Shown here piece by piece: positions 1 to 8,970 of a stretch of 40,527 nucleotides of DNA. The DNA comes from Chloroflexota bacterium (GTDB lineage Bacteria; Chloroflexota; UBA6077; SHYK01), in assembly GCA_009377635.1 (NCBI GenBank), contig WHTR01000019.1, positions 1-40,527 on the forward strand, read 5' to 3'. Every line of letters begins with the position of its first letter. Within the stretch, counting starts at the first letter, position 1. Made by a program: the position numbers and the translations under genes. Under the pieces are notes generated by a model. The model ran no database searches. It worked only from the letters and a program-made list of their open reading frames with translations, and was not told where the DNA came from.

Positions 1-249
1 GACTGGTCGAGCGACCAGGTCTGGGCCTATATCCGCGAGCATGACGTGCCGTACAATGCCCTCCACGGCCAGGGCTACCCGAGCATCGGCTGCGCGCCGT
101 GCACACGGCCGATCGAGCCGGGCGAAGACCCGCGCGCGGGCCGATGGTGGTGGGAGATGGACCCGGCGGCCAAGGAGTGCGGCATGCACATCGGGTACGA
201 TGCCAACAACGCGCCCATCGTCATCCGGACGCGGAGCGAGCCGTCGTGA
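1..249 (+). CDS. cysH: Assimilatory APS reductase (CysH), C-terminal part
   Basis: This is the last 82 residues of a gene whose 5' part lies outside the window; the frame is open from base 1 to the TGA at 247-249. The fragment carries a CxxC pair in GCAPCTRP, the GRWWWE segment and a C-terminal ECGMH motif. In this family the CxxC pair supplies two of the four cysteines for a [4Fe-4S] cluster, and the Cys of ECGxH is the catalytic thiol that forms the thiosulfonate intermediate. A cluster-type CysH reduces adenosine 5'-phosphosulfate (APS) directly to sulfite, with thioredoxin as donor. The paired Cys-Cys that would complete the cluster should lie upstream and cannot be seen. The stop overlaps the GTG start of cysG (GTGA), so the two genes are probably co-translated. 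Assignment to the APS rather than PAPS branch is strong but rests on the C-terminal motifs only. Confidence 0.93.
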   Translation, partial: DWSSDQVWAYIREHDVPYNALHGQGYPSIGCAPCTRPIEPGEDPRAGRWWWEMDPAAKECGMHIGYDANNAPIVIRTRSEPS

Positions 250-1757
250 CGTCGTACTTCCCCGTGGCGTTGAACATCGAGGGCCGCCGGTGCCTCGTCG
301 TCGGCGGAGGCGCCGTGGCGGCGCGGAAGGTCGACGCGCTGTTATCGGCCGGTGCGCTGGTGGCAGTCGTCGCGCCCGAGATCGTCCCTGCCATCGCCGA
401 GCGCGCGCCGTTCCACACCATCGAGTTGCACCGCCGTGGCTTCGAGCCGGGCGACCTGGCCGATGTGTTCCTCGTCGTGGCGGCGACCAACGATTCGGAC
501 GTCAACGCGGGCGTCGCGGCGCAGGCGCGCAGCCGACGCGTGCTCGTGAACGCGGCGGACGACCCGGCCAACTGCGACTTCATCTTGCCGGCTGTCGTTC
601 GGCGCGGTGAGGTCCAGATCGCCATCACGACGGGGGCGCGGAGCCCTGCGCTGGCGCGCCACCTGAGGGAGCGGCTGGAGGACCGGGTTCCGCGCGCCTA
701 CGGCCTCCTGGTCGAGGTGCTCGCCCGCGTCCGTGACGAGCTTCGACGAGAGGGCGTCCGCGCAGACCCGGCATCGTGGCAGGAGGCCATCGACGACGAG
801 GTCTTGGACCAAGTGGGCCGAGGCGACCTCGAGGGCGCGATCGTTCTCCTGCGGACAAGGCTTGATCGATCGGCTGACGTGCCCGAGGAAGAGGATCGGA
901 CCGATAGCGGTGCGGGCGACGATCCTGAGCCGGCACCGGACGCCGTCCATCCGGAGGCACCGTTGTCCGTGTCGGACATGGGTCGCGTCATTCTCGCTGG
1001 GGCTGGACCGGGCGACCCGGGCCTCATCACGGTCGCCGGCCAGCGCGCCATCGCCGAGGCCGACGTCGTCGTCTACGACCGCCTGGTCAGTGCTTCCTTG
1101 CTGAACGCTGCCCGCGGGGACGCGCGGCTCATCTTTGCCGGCAAAGCGCGGGGCCGGTCAGCTTTGAGCCAGACGGAGATCAACGAGCTTCTCTGCGTCG
1201 AGGCGCTCGCGGGCCAGGTCGTCGTCCGGCTCAAGGGCGGGGATCCGTTCGTGTTCGGCCGGGGTGGCGAGGAGGCGCTGGCCGTGGCGCGGGCTGGTAT
1301 TCCGTTCACGGTCATTCCGGGCGTCACCGCTGCCGTGGCCGCGCCGGCGTTCGCCGGCATCCCGGTGACGCACCGTGGACTGGCCTCCGCGTTCACCGTC
1401 ATCACAGGCCACGAGGACCCGTCCAAGCCGGGCGGCTCGATCGACTGGGAGGCGCTGGCGCGGCTCGGCGGGACGCTCGTGCTCCTGATGGGCGTCGAGA
1501 CCCTTTCGCGCATCACGAAGGAGCTCATCGCCCACGGCCTTGACCCGGAAACGCCGGCGGCAGTCGTGCAGGCGGGGTCGACCCAGGACCAGCGCATCGT
1601 AACCGGCGTCCTGGCGGACATAGCTGAGCGGGCGCGAGCAGAGCAGATCCGCGCGCCCGCCACCACCGTGGTCGGGCAGGTGGCGGCGCTCGCCGATCAG
1701 CTTGCCTGGCGGCGACTCGACCGGCTCAACGCCGCGGTCAGAGCGGGCGCGGAGTGA
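246..1757 (+). CDS. cysG: Siroheme synthase: precorrin-2 dehydrogenase/ferrochelatase fused to uroporphyrinogen-III methyltransferase
   Basis: This 503-residue protein makes siroheme, the cofactor of assimilatory sulfite reductase, from uroporphyrinogen III. The N-terminal third has the NAD-binding signature [11 protein letters not shown] near residues 18-28 and matches the dehydrogenase/chelatase half of CysG. The C-terminal half, from about residue 250, is the SAM-dependent methyltransferase, with GAGPGDPG and [14 protein letters not shown]. Between the halves lies an acidic, proline-containing linker at roughly residues 215-240. The GTG at 246 was chosen because it overlaps the cysH TGA and begins directly with the conserved N-terminus; the open frame continues upstream only inside cysH. 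The gene is co-directional with cysH and converges on cysN with 13 bases between them. Precorrin-2 made by the methyltransferase half could also feed cobalamin synthesis; cobT lies 4 kb away. Confidence 0.95.
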   Translation: MTSYFPVALNIEGRRCLVVGGGAVAARKVDALLSAGALVAVVAPEIVPAIAERAPFHTIELHRRGFEPGDLADVFLVVAATNDSDVNAGVAAQARSRRVLVNAADDPANCDFILPAVVRRGEVQIAITTGARSPALARHLRERLEDRVPRAYGLLVEVLARVRDELRREGVRADPASWQEAIDDEVLDQVGRGDLEGAIVLLRTRLDRSADVPEEEDRTDSGAGDDPEPAPDAVHPEAPLSVSDMGRVILAGAGPGDPGLITVAGQRAIAEADVVVYDRLVSASLLNAARGDARLIFAGKARGRSALSQTEINELLCVEALAGQVVVRLKGGDPFVFGRGGEEALAVARAGIPFTVIPGVTAAVAAPAFAGIPVTHRGLASAFTVITGHEDPSKPGGSIDWEALARLGGTLVLLMGVETLSRITKELIAHGLDPETPAAVVQAGSTQDQRIVTGVLADIAERARAEQIRAPATTVVGQVAALADQLAWRRLDRLNAAVRAGAE

Positions 1758-1770
1758 GGCGTCCGCGCAT

Positions 1771-3597
1771 CTAAATCGTGTAGCTCGCGTACTCGAAGCG
1801 CTTCTCGCCGAGGGTGTAGGCCAGGAGCCCGCGGCGCTTCAGCTCTTCGATGAGGTTCGTAGCGGCCGCGTTCGGGTCATCGCTCGCCTCCAGCACGACG
1901 TCGGCGTCGGGATTCGCCTCTGGCTCGCCCATGTGCACCATGAACACGGTCGCTGGGTGGAGCAGGGTTCGCACGGCGTCCGGGTCGAACCGGCGAAAGG
2001 CGCTCGTCGGTGACACAACGATCATCCCCGTGTCGATGAGCAAGCGCGTGACCTCGCCGAAGCGCCGGACCAGCTCGCGGTCGTCGGCGGACAAGAGGTC
2101 CGCGTCGAGTCCGCGCCAGAGATTCTCCGGCGCAAGCAGGTAGGTGTGACGGCCGTCGGCGACCAGATGGTCCTCCAGGCGGCGTGCCAGAGCGGACTGG
2201 GCGTTGGGCGCAGCGCCCGTCAGGAGGACGAGGGCGGCGCGATGGCCGTAGTGGGCCGCTCGGGCCTCAGGACCAACATCCCCGGCAACCCATGAGAGGT
2301 CGCGGCGGCGTGCTTCCTCCCGTAAGGACGCGTGCTCGTCGAGAAGCACCTCGGTGACGATGCCGCCCCCGGAGACGTCGCACTGGTCGACGAGAACGAA
2401 GCGACCGGTTGCCTCGAAGTCGCTCGACCGGTCGACCGCGACGGGCGCCTTCGTCCGAATCGTGAGCTCGCCGACCTCGTTCTTGAGCAGCAGCGTCCGC
2501 GTTTCCTGGACGTCCAGCTCGGACACGTCGATCACGTGGTGGATGGCCACCACCTCGCAGGCGACCTCGCGGGTCGCGAGGCGCACGAGATAGCGACAGC
2601 CGATCTCCAGGGGACGAGCTCCCAGCCAGAACACGTTGCAGCGGAGTGTCGTGGAGACCTGAGGCGCGAACTCCTCTTGACAAGCGACCTCGCCGCGCTC
2701 GACAAAGATCTGCTCGTCGAGGGTAACGCCGATGGACTGGCGGGCTGCTCCCTCGAGCAGCGGTGAATCGACATTGAAGCCCTCGATCGTCTTGACACGG
2801 GCGGTCTTGTTTGAGGGGGCGAAGACGAGCCGATCGCCCACGCGGATGCGCCCGGCGGCGATCCTCCCCGCGAGGATCCGGCGGGAGTCGAACTTGTACA
2901 CGTCCTGGACTGGGAAGCGAAGCGGCTGGTCCTCCTGGGGGATCTCCTTCTGGAAGAGCCCGAGCGCCTCCAGCACGGATGGGCCCGTGTACCACGGCGT
3001 GCGGGCACTGCGGCTCACGACGTTGTCGCCCAGCTTTGCACTGACCGGGATGAAGCGCTCAGGGGTGACGCCCAGCTTCGTCAGGAACGCACGGTACTCG
3101 TCCTCGATGGAGGCAAAGATCTCCTGTCGGTACGCGACCAGATCCATCTTGTTGACGACGACCGCAACCTGCCGGACGCCGAGCATCGCAAGCAGGTGAG
3201 CATGCTTCCGCGACTGCTCCTGTACCCCCTCCTGGGCGTCGATCACGAGGAGCGCCGCCTCGGCCCGCGCCGCGCCCGAGACCATGTTCTTCAGGAACTC
3301 CTTGTGCCCTGGCGCATCGATGATGACGTACTCGCGGCTGTCCCAGGAGAAGAAGGTGCGGGCCGTGTCGATGGTGATCCCCTGCTCCTGTTCCTCGAGA
3401 AACGTGTCGAACAGGAAGGCGAACTCGAACTCCTTCCCCTGCTGTTGACAGATGGCCTGGACCTTTTCGATCCTGCCGTCCGGGAGGGAGCCGGTGTCCG
3501 CGTAGAGTCGGCCGAGGAGCGTGGACTTTCCGTGGTCCACGTGACCCACGACGACGATGCTCAGGTGCTCCATGGCGCGATCGCTGAGCGCAACCAT
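1771..3597 (-). CDS. cysN: Sulfate adenylyltransferase GTPase subunit CysN with degenerate APS kinase (CysC) domain
   Basis: This 608-residue protein is the regulatory GTPase subunit of ATP sulfurylase, which with CysD makes APS from ATP and sulfate. The G1 motif GHVDHGKS is at residues 18-25, followed by the GITIDTA switch region, DAPGHKEF (G3) and NKMD (G4), then the EF-Tu-like beta-barrel domains. From about residue 445 the protein continues into an APS-kinase-like domain, as in CysNC fusions. Its P-loop, normally GxSGxGKS, reads GAAPNAQS and lacks the essential lysine, so kinase activity is unlikely. This agrees with the APS-type CysH upstream, which needs no PAPS. Met1 lies three bases after the cysD stop; Met9, just before the conserved beta strand, is an alternative start. 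It is the second gene of the cysDN operon. Confidence 0.94.
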   Translation of the reverse strand: MVALSDRAMEHLSIVVVGHVDHGKSTLLGRLYADTGSLPDGRIEKVQAICQQQGKEFEFAFLFDTFLEEQEQGITIDTARTFFSWDSREYVIIDAPGHKEFLKNMVSGAARAEAALLVIDAQEGVQEQSRKHAHLLAMLGVRQVAVVVNKMDLVAYRQEIFASIEDEYRAFLTKLGVTPERFIPVSAKLGDNVVSRSARTPWYTGPSVLEALGLFQKEIPQEDQPLRFPVQDVYKFDSRRILAGRIAAGRIRVGDRLVFAPSNKTARVKTIEGFNVDSPLLEGAARQSIGVTLDEQIFVERGEVACQEEFAPQVSTTLRCNVFWLGARPLEIGCRYLVRLATREVACEVVAIHHVIDVSELDVQETRTLLLKNEVGELTIRTKAPVAVDRSSDFEATGRFVLVDQCDVSGGGIVTEVLLDEHASLREEARRRDLSWVAGDVGPEARAAHYGHRAALVLLTGAAPNAQSALARRLEDHLVADGRHTYLLAPENLWRGLDADLLSADDRELVRRFGEVTRLLIDTGMIVVSPTSAFRRFDPDAVRTLLHPATVFMVHMGEPEANPDADVVLEASDDPNAAATNLIEELKRRGLLAYTLGEKRFEYASYTI

Positions 3598-3600
3598 GCG

Positions 3601-4437
3601 CTACATGTAGCCGTCTTTGCGGAGCACCTCCATGCCGCGGCCCTCGTCCTGGGCGCGGCCGGACCGCTCCGCGACGGTTGTCTGTCGGAGTTCCTCGATA
3701 ATGTCGTCGAGGGACTTCGCCGTGGATCGGATGGCAAAGGTGCATGGAGCGCAGCCGAGGCTCCGGTAGCGCGTGCCGTCGCCCCGGTTGAAGTACAGGT
3801 CGATGATGGGGATGTTCTCAGCCCGGATGTACTCCCAGACATCGATCTCACGCCAGTCGAGGAGCGGGTGAACGCGGATGTGGGTGCCCTCGGGGAAGCT
3901 GGTTTTGAACTGACCCCAGAGCTCGGGGGGCTGGTCCCGAAAGTCCCACTCGCCATGGTGGTCGCGGGGTGAGAAGTAGCGCTCCTTTGCCCGCGTCCCC
4001 TCCTCATCAGCCCGGATGCCGAGGATCACCGCTGTGTAGCCACGCTCGGCCACGAAATCTTTGAGGCCGTTCGTCTTGAGCGCGGTGCAGCAGACCACGC
4101 GACCCAGCGTATGATTCATCCCGTTCGCGAGTGCATCCTTGTTCTGAGCGATGAGGAGGTTCAGACCCCACTCCCGGGCCACGCGGTCGCGATACGCGAT
4201 CATCTCTGGAATCTTGTAGCTCGTGTCCACGTGGACGAGGGGGAAGGGCACGTGTCCGAAGAAGGCCTTGCGGGCAAGCCAGAGCAAGACCGTGGAGTCC
4301 TTGCCCATGGACCAGAGCATGCAGAGGTTGTCGAAGTGGCGATAGGCCTCGCGGAGGATGTAGACGCTCTGGTCTTCGAGCTGCCGGAGGTGCCCGGCAA
4401 CGCCGGACCGAGCGGCCGTCGGGGTGAGGACGCTCAC
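3601..4437 (-). CDS. cysD: Sulfate adenylyltransferase subunit 2 (CysD)
   Basis: CysD is the PP-loop catalytic subunit of ATP sulfurylase and partners with CysN. Visible motifs are the PP-loop [43 protein letters not shown] and a C-terminal [15 protein letters not shown], all typical of CysD. The frame is open back to 4548, but I place the start at the GTG at 4435-4437. A GGAG Shine-Dalgarno lies 7 bases upstream of it, and the promoter at 4472-4500 would start transcription downstream of the other in-frame Met (4479). The product is 278 residues. It is shorter than E. coli CysD because it lacks a roughly 25-residue insert before the GCAPCT segment. It is the first gene of a minus-strand operon with cysN, divergent from the cation efflux gene. 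Confidence 0.94.
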   Translation of the reverse strand: MSVLTPTAARSGVAGHLRQLEDQSVYILREAYRHFDNLCMLWSMGKDSTVLLWLARKAFFGHVPFPLVHVDTSYKIPEMIAYRDRVAREWGLNLLIAQNKDALANGMNHTLGRVVCCTALKTNGLKDFVAERGYTAVILGIRADEEGTRAKERYFSPRDHHGEWDFRDQPPELWGQFKTSFPEGTHIRVHPLLDWREIDVWEYIRAENIPIIDLYFNRGDGTRYRSLGCAPCTFAIRSTAKSLDDIIEELRQTTVAERSGRAQDEGRGMEVLRKDGYM

Positions 4438-4447
4438 AGCGCAGCTC

Positions 4448-4570
4448 CAATTGTTGATGTTATTAGGCGATATTATCATGAATCTCGGCGCCAGTGTCAA
4501 CCGGCAACCCTTGACGGGTGGGAGTGCGGTCGGGCATGATAGCAACAATTACGCGATTGCGCAATTGTGC
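4448..4570. promoter_or_regulatory. Candidate operator region between cysD and the cation efflux gene
   Basis: This intergenic stretch holds inverted copies of one short word: CAATTGTTG at 4448-4456 and CAACAATT at 4543-4550. It also holds a perfect 10-base palindrome ATTGCGCAAT at 4556-4565 followed by another CAATTG. One copy lies in the presumed cysD leader and the others upstream of the promoter. A sulfur- or metal-responsive regulator could bind here, but no regulator gene is adjacent and the identity of any binder is unknown. Confidence 0.35.
4472..4500 (-). promoter_or_regulatory. Sigma-70-type promoter of cysDN
   Basis: On the minus strand a perfect -35 box TTGACA (4495-4500) is followed after exactly 17 bases by GATAAT (4472-4477), five of six matches to the -10 consensus. 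Transcription would begin near 4465, leaving a leader of about 28 bases before the cysD GTG. It is one of the best consensus promoters in the window and lies in an AT-richer pocket between divergent genes. Confidence 0.8.
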
Positions 4571-4617
4571 TTGGAATCAGAGCGCTTCGTCTCAGTACTC
4601 CCCGTGGGGGGTGACAA

Positions 4618-5652
4618 ATGGTCGAGCGGCGAGAGCACGACGCACGCCACGCGGATAACGAGCGTCTGGGGCAGCGTCACGCCCACGATCAGATGCAACG
4701 CGACGTCGAAACGCACGCCGGGGTTCACGGTGCCGCGCAGGCGCTCCACCTCGGCCACGCGCACCATCACCGCTCCATCGGTTCCGATCGCGCATTCGCG
4801 GTGGCCATTGCGCTCAACGTGGCATTCGTCCTCGTCGAGGCCGCCTTCGGGCTCCTGGCGAACTCGCTGGCTCTCCTGAGCGACGCTGGACACAATCTCA
4901 ATGACGTCCTCTCACTCCTGCTCGCCTGGGGAGCGGTGGCCCTCGCCCGACGGCAGGCGACCCCGTACCGCACGTACGGCTGGGGCAGGTCGACGATCCT
5001 CGTCGCCGTAGCCAACGCCGTCATGCTCCTGGTCGTGGTCGGCGCTATCTCCTGGGAGGCGCTCCGACGATTCGCGGATCCGAATCCGGTCGCTGAGGGG
5101 ACGATGATCTGGGTCGCGGCCATCGGGGTGCTGATCAATGGTGGGACTGCGCTCATGTTCGTCGCGGGGCGCCAGCACGATGTGAACATTCGAGGCGCGT
5201 TTCTCCACATGGCGTCGGACGCGGGAGTGTCGGGCGGCGTGATGCTCGCGGCCGTCGCCATCGGCCTGACCGGGTGGCTCTGGATCGACCCCGGTGTCGG
5301 GCTCATGATCGGGGTCGTCATTCTCTGGAGCACCTGGGGGCTCCTCCGCGCCTCACTGAACCTCGCGCTGGACGCGGTGCCCGAAGGGGTGGACGCGGCG
5401 GGCGTGCAGACGTATCTCACGACGCTCCCCAGGGTTCGAGACGTCCACGACCTTCACATCTGGGCGATGAGCTCGACAGAGACGGCTCTCACGGCCCACC
5501 TAATCGTCCCCGACGGCGGCCTGGACGACGCCTTGCTGGTGCGCGTCGCCGATGAGCTCGGTCGCACGTATCGCATCCAGCACGCCACGCTCCAGCTCGA
5601 GTGCGGAGACCCCAACCACCCGTGCCCACTGGTCGGAGTCCACGCCGTGTAG
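4618..5652 (+). CDS. Cation diffusion facilitator (CzcD/ZitB-like) metal efflux transporter
   Basis: This 344-residue inner-membrane protein matches the cation diffusion facilitator family, which exports Zn, Co, Cd or similar divalent metals in exchange for protons. A His-rich, soluble N-terminal stretch (HAHDQ, HLGHAHHH) precedes the first helix at about residue 60. Metal-site motifs are visible: SDAGHNLND in the second helix and HMASDAG in the fifth, the usual HD-HD transport site. A C-terminal cytoplasmic domain follows (VHDLHIWAMSS). The ATG at 4618 has a GGGGGG-type ribosome binding site about 6 bases upstream. It is divergent from cysDN. The substrate metal cannot be read from sequence; the HNLND form of the helix-2 motif is common in Zn/Co/Cd exporters. 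Confidence 0.93.
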   Translation: MVERREHDARHADNERLGQRHAHDQMQRDVETHAGVHGAAQALHLGHAHHHRSIGSDRAFAVAIALNVAFVLVEAAFGLLANSLALLSDAGHNLNDVLSLLLAWGAVALARRQATPYRTYGWGRSTILVAVANAVMLLVVVGAISWEALRRFADPNPVAEGTMIWVAAIGVLINGGTALMFVAGRQHDVNIRGAFLHMASDAGVSGGVMLAAVAIGLTGWLWIDPGVGLMIGVVILWSTWGLLRASLNLALDAVPEGVDAAGVQTYLTTLPRVRDVHDLHIWAMSSTETALTAHLIVPDGGLDDALLVRVADELGRTYRIQHATLQLECGDPNHPCPLVGVHAV

Positions 5653-5752
5653 CCAAACCTCCGAAATGCATGCTGCACGGGTCCGACAGTGGTTCGGCTG
5701 TTTTGCGTTATGCTGAGGATCATTCAGGACGTGCTGTACCTCACCATCGGAG

Positions 5753-6865
5753 GTGTTGGGGATCACTGCACCTGATGGCGACCTGCGCCGCTTCGTTCAT
5801 CGCATCCGTCCGCTCGACGAGCTGGCGATGGAGGGCGCGCGGCAGCGGCAGGACCAGCTCACGAAGCCGCGCGGGAGCCTGGGGCGACTCGAGGAGCTGG
5901 CTATCCGCCTGGCAGGCATCACGGGGCACGTCCGCCCTCGCTTTCCGAGCAAGGCGGTCATCGTGCTTGCCGCGGACCACGGCGTCGTCGAGGAGGGGGT
6001 CTCCGCCTACCCGCAGGCGGTCACTGCCCAGATGGTTGGAAACATCCTCGCTGGGGGTGCCGCGATCAACGTGCTCGCGCGAGGAGCAGGCGCGCGGGTG
6101 GTTGTTGCCGATCTGGGGGTCGCTGCACTGTTGCCCGACGACGCGCGGCTCATCCAGAAGAAGATCGGGCACGGCACGCGGAACATGGCCCGAGGACCGG
6201 CGCTGTCCGCGAACGAGGCGCTGGAGGCGATCCGGGTCGGAGCCGAGATCGTCGAGGGAGAGGTTGATCGCGGGCTGGATCTGGTGGCCACAGGGGACAT
6301 GGGCATCGGGAACACGACGGCATCGAGCGCGATCGTCGCCGCCATCGCGAGCTGGGCGCCGGCTGAGGTAACGGGGCGTGGAACTGGCGTGGACGAGGCC
6401 GGCTGGCGCCGCAAGGTGGCTGCGATCGAGCGTGCGCTGGAGATCAACCGGCCGGATCCTCGCGATCCGCTCGGCGTCCTTGCCAAGGTCGGAGGATACG
6501 AGATCGCGGGGCTGGTCGGAGTCATCCTCGAGGGCGCTGCTCGTCGGATCCCCGTCATCGTCGACGGGTTCATCTCGGGCACGGCAGCGCTTGTGGCGAC
6601 GGAGCTGTGTCCCGCTGCCCGCGACTATCTCATCGCGGCGCATTCTTCGGTCGAAGTCGGTCACCGGATGATCCTCGAGCAGTTGGAGCTCGTACCCCTT
6701 CTCAATCTCGACCTGCGGCTGGGAGAGGGCACTGGCGCGGCGATGGCCATGCACTTGATCGACGCTGCCGCCGCGCTGCTCGACGAAATGGCGACGTTTG
6801 CTGAGGCGGGCGTCTCGCAGCGCGCCGAGACCACGGTGGCAGAATTCAAGAGCCCCCTCTCGTGA
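5753..6865 (+). CDS. cobT: Nicotinate-nucleotide--dimethylbenzimidazole phosphoribosyltransferase (CobT)
   Basis: CobT activates the lower-ligand base of cobalamin by transferring phosphoribose from nicotinate mononucleotide, giving alpha-ribazole phosphate. The 370-residue product has the family landmarks: LTKPRGSLGRLEELA near the N-terminus, VLAADHGVVEEGVSAYP, ATGDMGIGNTT, and RLGEGTGAAMAM, which contains the catalytic glutamate. The frame opens with GTG at 5753, but the strong GGAGG at 5749-5753 overlaps that codon, so the true start may be a non-ATG codon a few residues downstream; the N-terminus is uncertain by 1-3 codons. No other cobalamin gene is visible, so this may serve salvage or lower-ligand assembly in a pathway encoded elsewhere. 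A fusion phosphatase follows after only 19 bases, probably in one transcript. The 100-base upstream gap is too short for a cobalamin riboswitch. Confidence 0.94.
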   Translation: MLGITAPDGDLRRFVHRIRPLDELAMEGARQRQDQLTKPRGSLGRLEELAIRLAGITGHVRPRFPSKAVIVLAADHGVVEEGVSAYPQAVTAQMVGNILAGGAAINVLARGAGARVVVADLGVAALLPDDARLIQKKIGHGTRNMARGPALSANEALEAIRVGAEIVEGEVDRGLDLVATGDMGIGNTTASSAIVAAIASWAPAEVTGRGTGVDEAGWRRKVAAIERALEINRPDPRDPLGVLAKVGGYEIAGLVGVILEGAARRIPVIVDGFISGTAALVATELCPAARDYLIAAHSSVEVGHRMILEQLELVPLLNLDLRLGEGTGAAMAMHLIDAAAALLDEMATFAEAGVSQRAETTVAEFKSPLS

Positions 6866-6884
6866 GCGTTCTCCGGGGACGTGG

Positions 6885-8834
6885 ATGACAACTGATCTGG
6901 ACCGCGCGCTGCGCGTATCTGTCGACGTGGTTCGGGAGGCAGGTTCCATGGTGCGGGCCGACTTCCACCGGCCGAGCGGCGCACGCGGACGCGGGGACCA
7001 TGCCCCCGTGGATACGGAGGCTGAGGTCCTTATCCGATCCCGCCTGCTATCGGCGTTCCCCGACTGGGGATATCGCGGGGAGGAGACGGGAAGCGCCGGC
7101 CTGGACCCGCCGCCGAAATTTGTCTGGCTGGTGGACCCGAACGACGGAACCCGTTCCTACCTGCAGGGCTACCGGGGCAGCTCGGTCTCCGTCGCCCTCC
7201 TGCGCGACCAGGAGCCTGTGCTGGGAGTTGTCTACGCTCCGTGCGCGCCGGATGACGATGGCGATCTCATTGCCTGGGCGCAGGGGCGCGGGTCTGTGAC
7301 GAGGAACGGCCGGCCCGTCGATCGAGCGCCGTGGCCTCAGAGGCTCGGTCCCCACGACATCATTCTCGTCGCTCAGGACGCGGACCGTGCGCCCGCGGTG
7401 AACCTCAGGCTCACGGACCCATCGCGCTATCGGGCGATGACGAGCATCGCCTATCGACTTGCTCTGTCGGCCGTCGGTGAGGCAGAGGTCGGTACCTCGT
7501 TCAAGGGTGCGGGCGATTGGGACTACGCAGGTGGCCATGCGCTCCTCTGCGCGGTCGGCGGCGAGCTGTTCGACCAGGATGGCCGCGCCGTTCGGTACTC
7601 GCCCCGGGGGGAGAGCCGCGGACGTGCCTGCTTTGGAGGCGCACCAGAGGTCGTCGGAGAGCTCATCGGCCGTCCATGGATCGCGGTCCATGGTGCGCCA
7701 GAGCGCGTATCGGACGTTCCCGACGAGCTCCGCCCGGTTCGACTGGAGCTCGGCCGCGTCGTTGCCGACGCCGGGCTGCTCCGGCGTGCCCAGGGCTGCT
7801 TGCTGGGCCAGGTGGCCGGCGACGCACTCGGCGCGCCAGTCGAGGGTCAGAGCTCCGCGGCGATCGCTCAGCGATTTCCACACGGCCTCCGCACCCTTGC
7901 GGATGGCGGAACGTGGGGCACGATGGCCGGCCAGCCGACCGACGACTCGGAGCTGGCACTCGTGCTCGCCCGTTGCCTGGTGGCCCGCGGCCGGTACGAC
8001 GCCGACGTCGTCGCCGGCGCCTACGGATATTGGTATCAGTCGGGCCCCTTCAGCATGGGGACAGCCACGCAGCGCGCCCTGCGTGCCGCGGCCGCCGTCA
8101 TAAGCGCGCAGCGGACGCATGCTTCGGGAAACGCCGTCGAGGAGCCGAACGGGAGCCTGCCATCATTGCGGGCGGCGGCGGTCGGGAGACCCTCCGACGC
8201 GGCGATGCAGGCCGCCGACCGGGACAGTCAAGCGAACGGGTCGCTCATGCGGATCAGCCCACTGGGCATCTGGGGGCACGGAGCCGACCCGGACGTGCTC
8301 GCACGCTGGGCCCGCGACGAGAGCTGCCTCACGCACCCGAATCCCGTCTGCCAGGAGGCTTGCGCTCTCTTCGTCGTCACGCTTGCCCACGCTATTCGCA
8401 CCGGTGCGTCCCCACGTGAGACGTACGGGTTCGCTCGGCGCTTTGCCGAGCGCCGATGCCGGTCGCCCGCCGTCGTCGAGGCCCTCGCGGCTGCTGACGG
8501 TGCACCGCCGGCGGACTTCATGAGTCAGGCGGGATGGGTGCTCGTTGCCTTCCAGAATGCCTACTTCCAGCTGCTCCACGCGCCCAGCCTGGAGGACGGC
8601 ATCGTCGACACGGTCATGGCGGGTGGCGACACGGACACCAACGCCGCCATCGCCGGCGCGCTGCTCGGCGCGGTGCACGGCCGTGCGAACGTGCCCCTCA
8701 GGTGGCGCCGCCTCATTCTCTCGTGCCGCCCGGTCCACGGTGCGCCTGGGGTCGTGCGACCCCGCCCGGAGCCGTTCTGGCCGGTCGATGCGCTCGAGCT
8801 GGCGGAGCGTCTCCTCGTGGCCGGAGGCGCGTGA
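6885..8834 (+). CDS. Fusion of inositol-monophosphatase/CysQ-family phosphatase and ADP-ribosylglycohydrolase (DraG-like)
   Basis: This 649-residue protein joins two enzymes. Residues 1 to about 270 are an inositol-monophosphatase superfamily phosphatase: GEET at 65-68, the metal site DPNDGT at 84-89, and the WDYAGG motif near residue 211. From about residue 300 it becomes an ADP-ribosylglycohydrolase: GCLLGQVAGDALGAP, the Mg-binding TDDSE near 351, and GDTDTNAAIAGALLG near 580. Members of the first family remove phosphate from inositol phosphates, PAP or fructose bisphosphate; members of the second hydrolyse ADP-ribose from arginine or related adducts using two Mg ions. Both sets of metal ligands look intact. 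The ATG at 6885 follows cobT by 19 bases and has GGGGA upstream. Sequential action on a phosphorylated ADP-ribosyl compound is only inferred. The neighbouring sulfate genes make a PAP phosphatase role tempting, but the APS pathway should make little PAP. Confidence 0.88.
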   Translation: MTTDLDRALRVSVDVVREAGSMVRADFHRPSGARGRGDHAPVDTEAEVLIRSRLLSAFPDWGYRGEETGSAGLDPPPKFVWLVDPNDGTRSYLQGYRGSSVSVALLRDQEPVLGVVYAPCAPDDDGDLIAWAQGRGSVTRNGRPVDRAPWPQRLGPHDIILVAQDADRAPAVNLRLTDPSRYRAMTSIAYRLALSAVGEAEVGTSFKGAGDWDYAGGHALLCAVGGELFDQDGRAVRYSPRGESRGRACFGGAPEVVGELIGRPWIAVHGAPERVSDVPDELRPVRLELGRVVADAGLLRRAQGCLLGQVAGDALGAPVEGQSSAAIAQRFPHGLRTLADGGTWGTMAGQPTDDSELALVLARCLVARGRYDADVVAGAYGYWYQSGPFSMGTATQRALRAAAAVISAQRTHASGNAVEEPNGSLPSLRAAAVGRPSDAAMQAADRDSQANGSLMRISPLGIWGHGADPDVLARWARDESCLTHPNPVCQEACALFVVTLAHAIRTGASPRETYGFARRFAERRCRSPAVVEALAAADGAPPADFMSQAGWVLVAFQNAYFQLLHAPSLEDGIVDTVMAGGDTDTNAAIAGALLGAVHGRANVPLRWRRLILSCRPVHGAPGVVRPRPEPFWPVDALELAERLLVAGGA

Positions 8835-8970
8835 CCCGTCTCTCAGCGACGCACAACAGGAGGTCGTCCGCAGCGGATTCCTGTGCCAGCCGTTCGGGGG
8901 GCGAGGGAGCAGGCCCCTTCTTGTCAGGCGAATCCTCGGGGGTGGGAGGCGCCGATCCCCTGCGTGTCCG

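Noticed and set aside
4511-4540. Plus-strand promoter for the cation efflux gene (TTGACG with CATGAT)
   Set aside because: Spacing is 18 but the -10 box is poor and no extended -10 is present; too weak to list.
5653-5752. Cobalamin riboswitch upstream of cobT
   Set aside because: The gap is only 100 bases and lacks the B12-box core, so a full riboswitch cannot fit.
5741-6949. 402-residue open frame antisense to cobT
   Set aside because: It is a GC-driven shadow of a well-supported gene, with no domain and Arg/Asp/Pro-rich composition.
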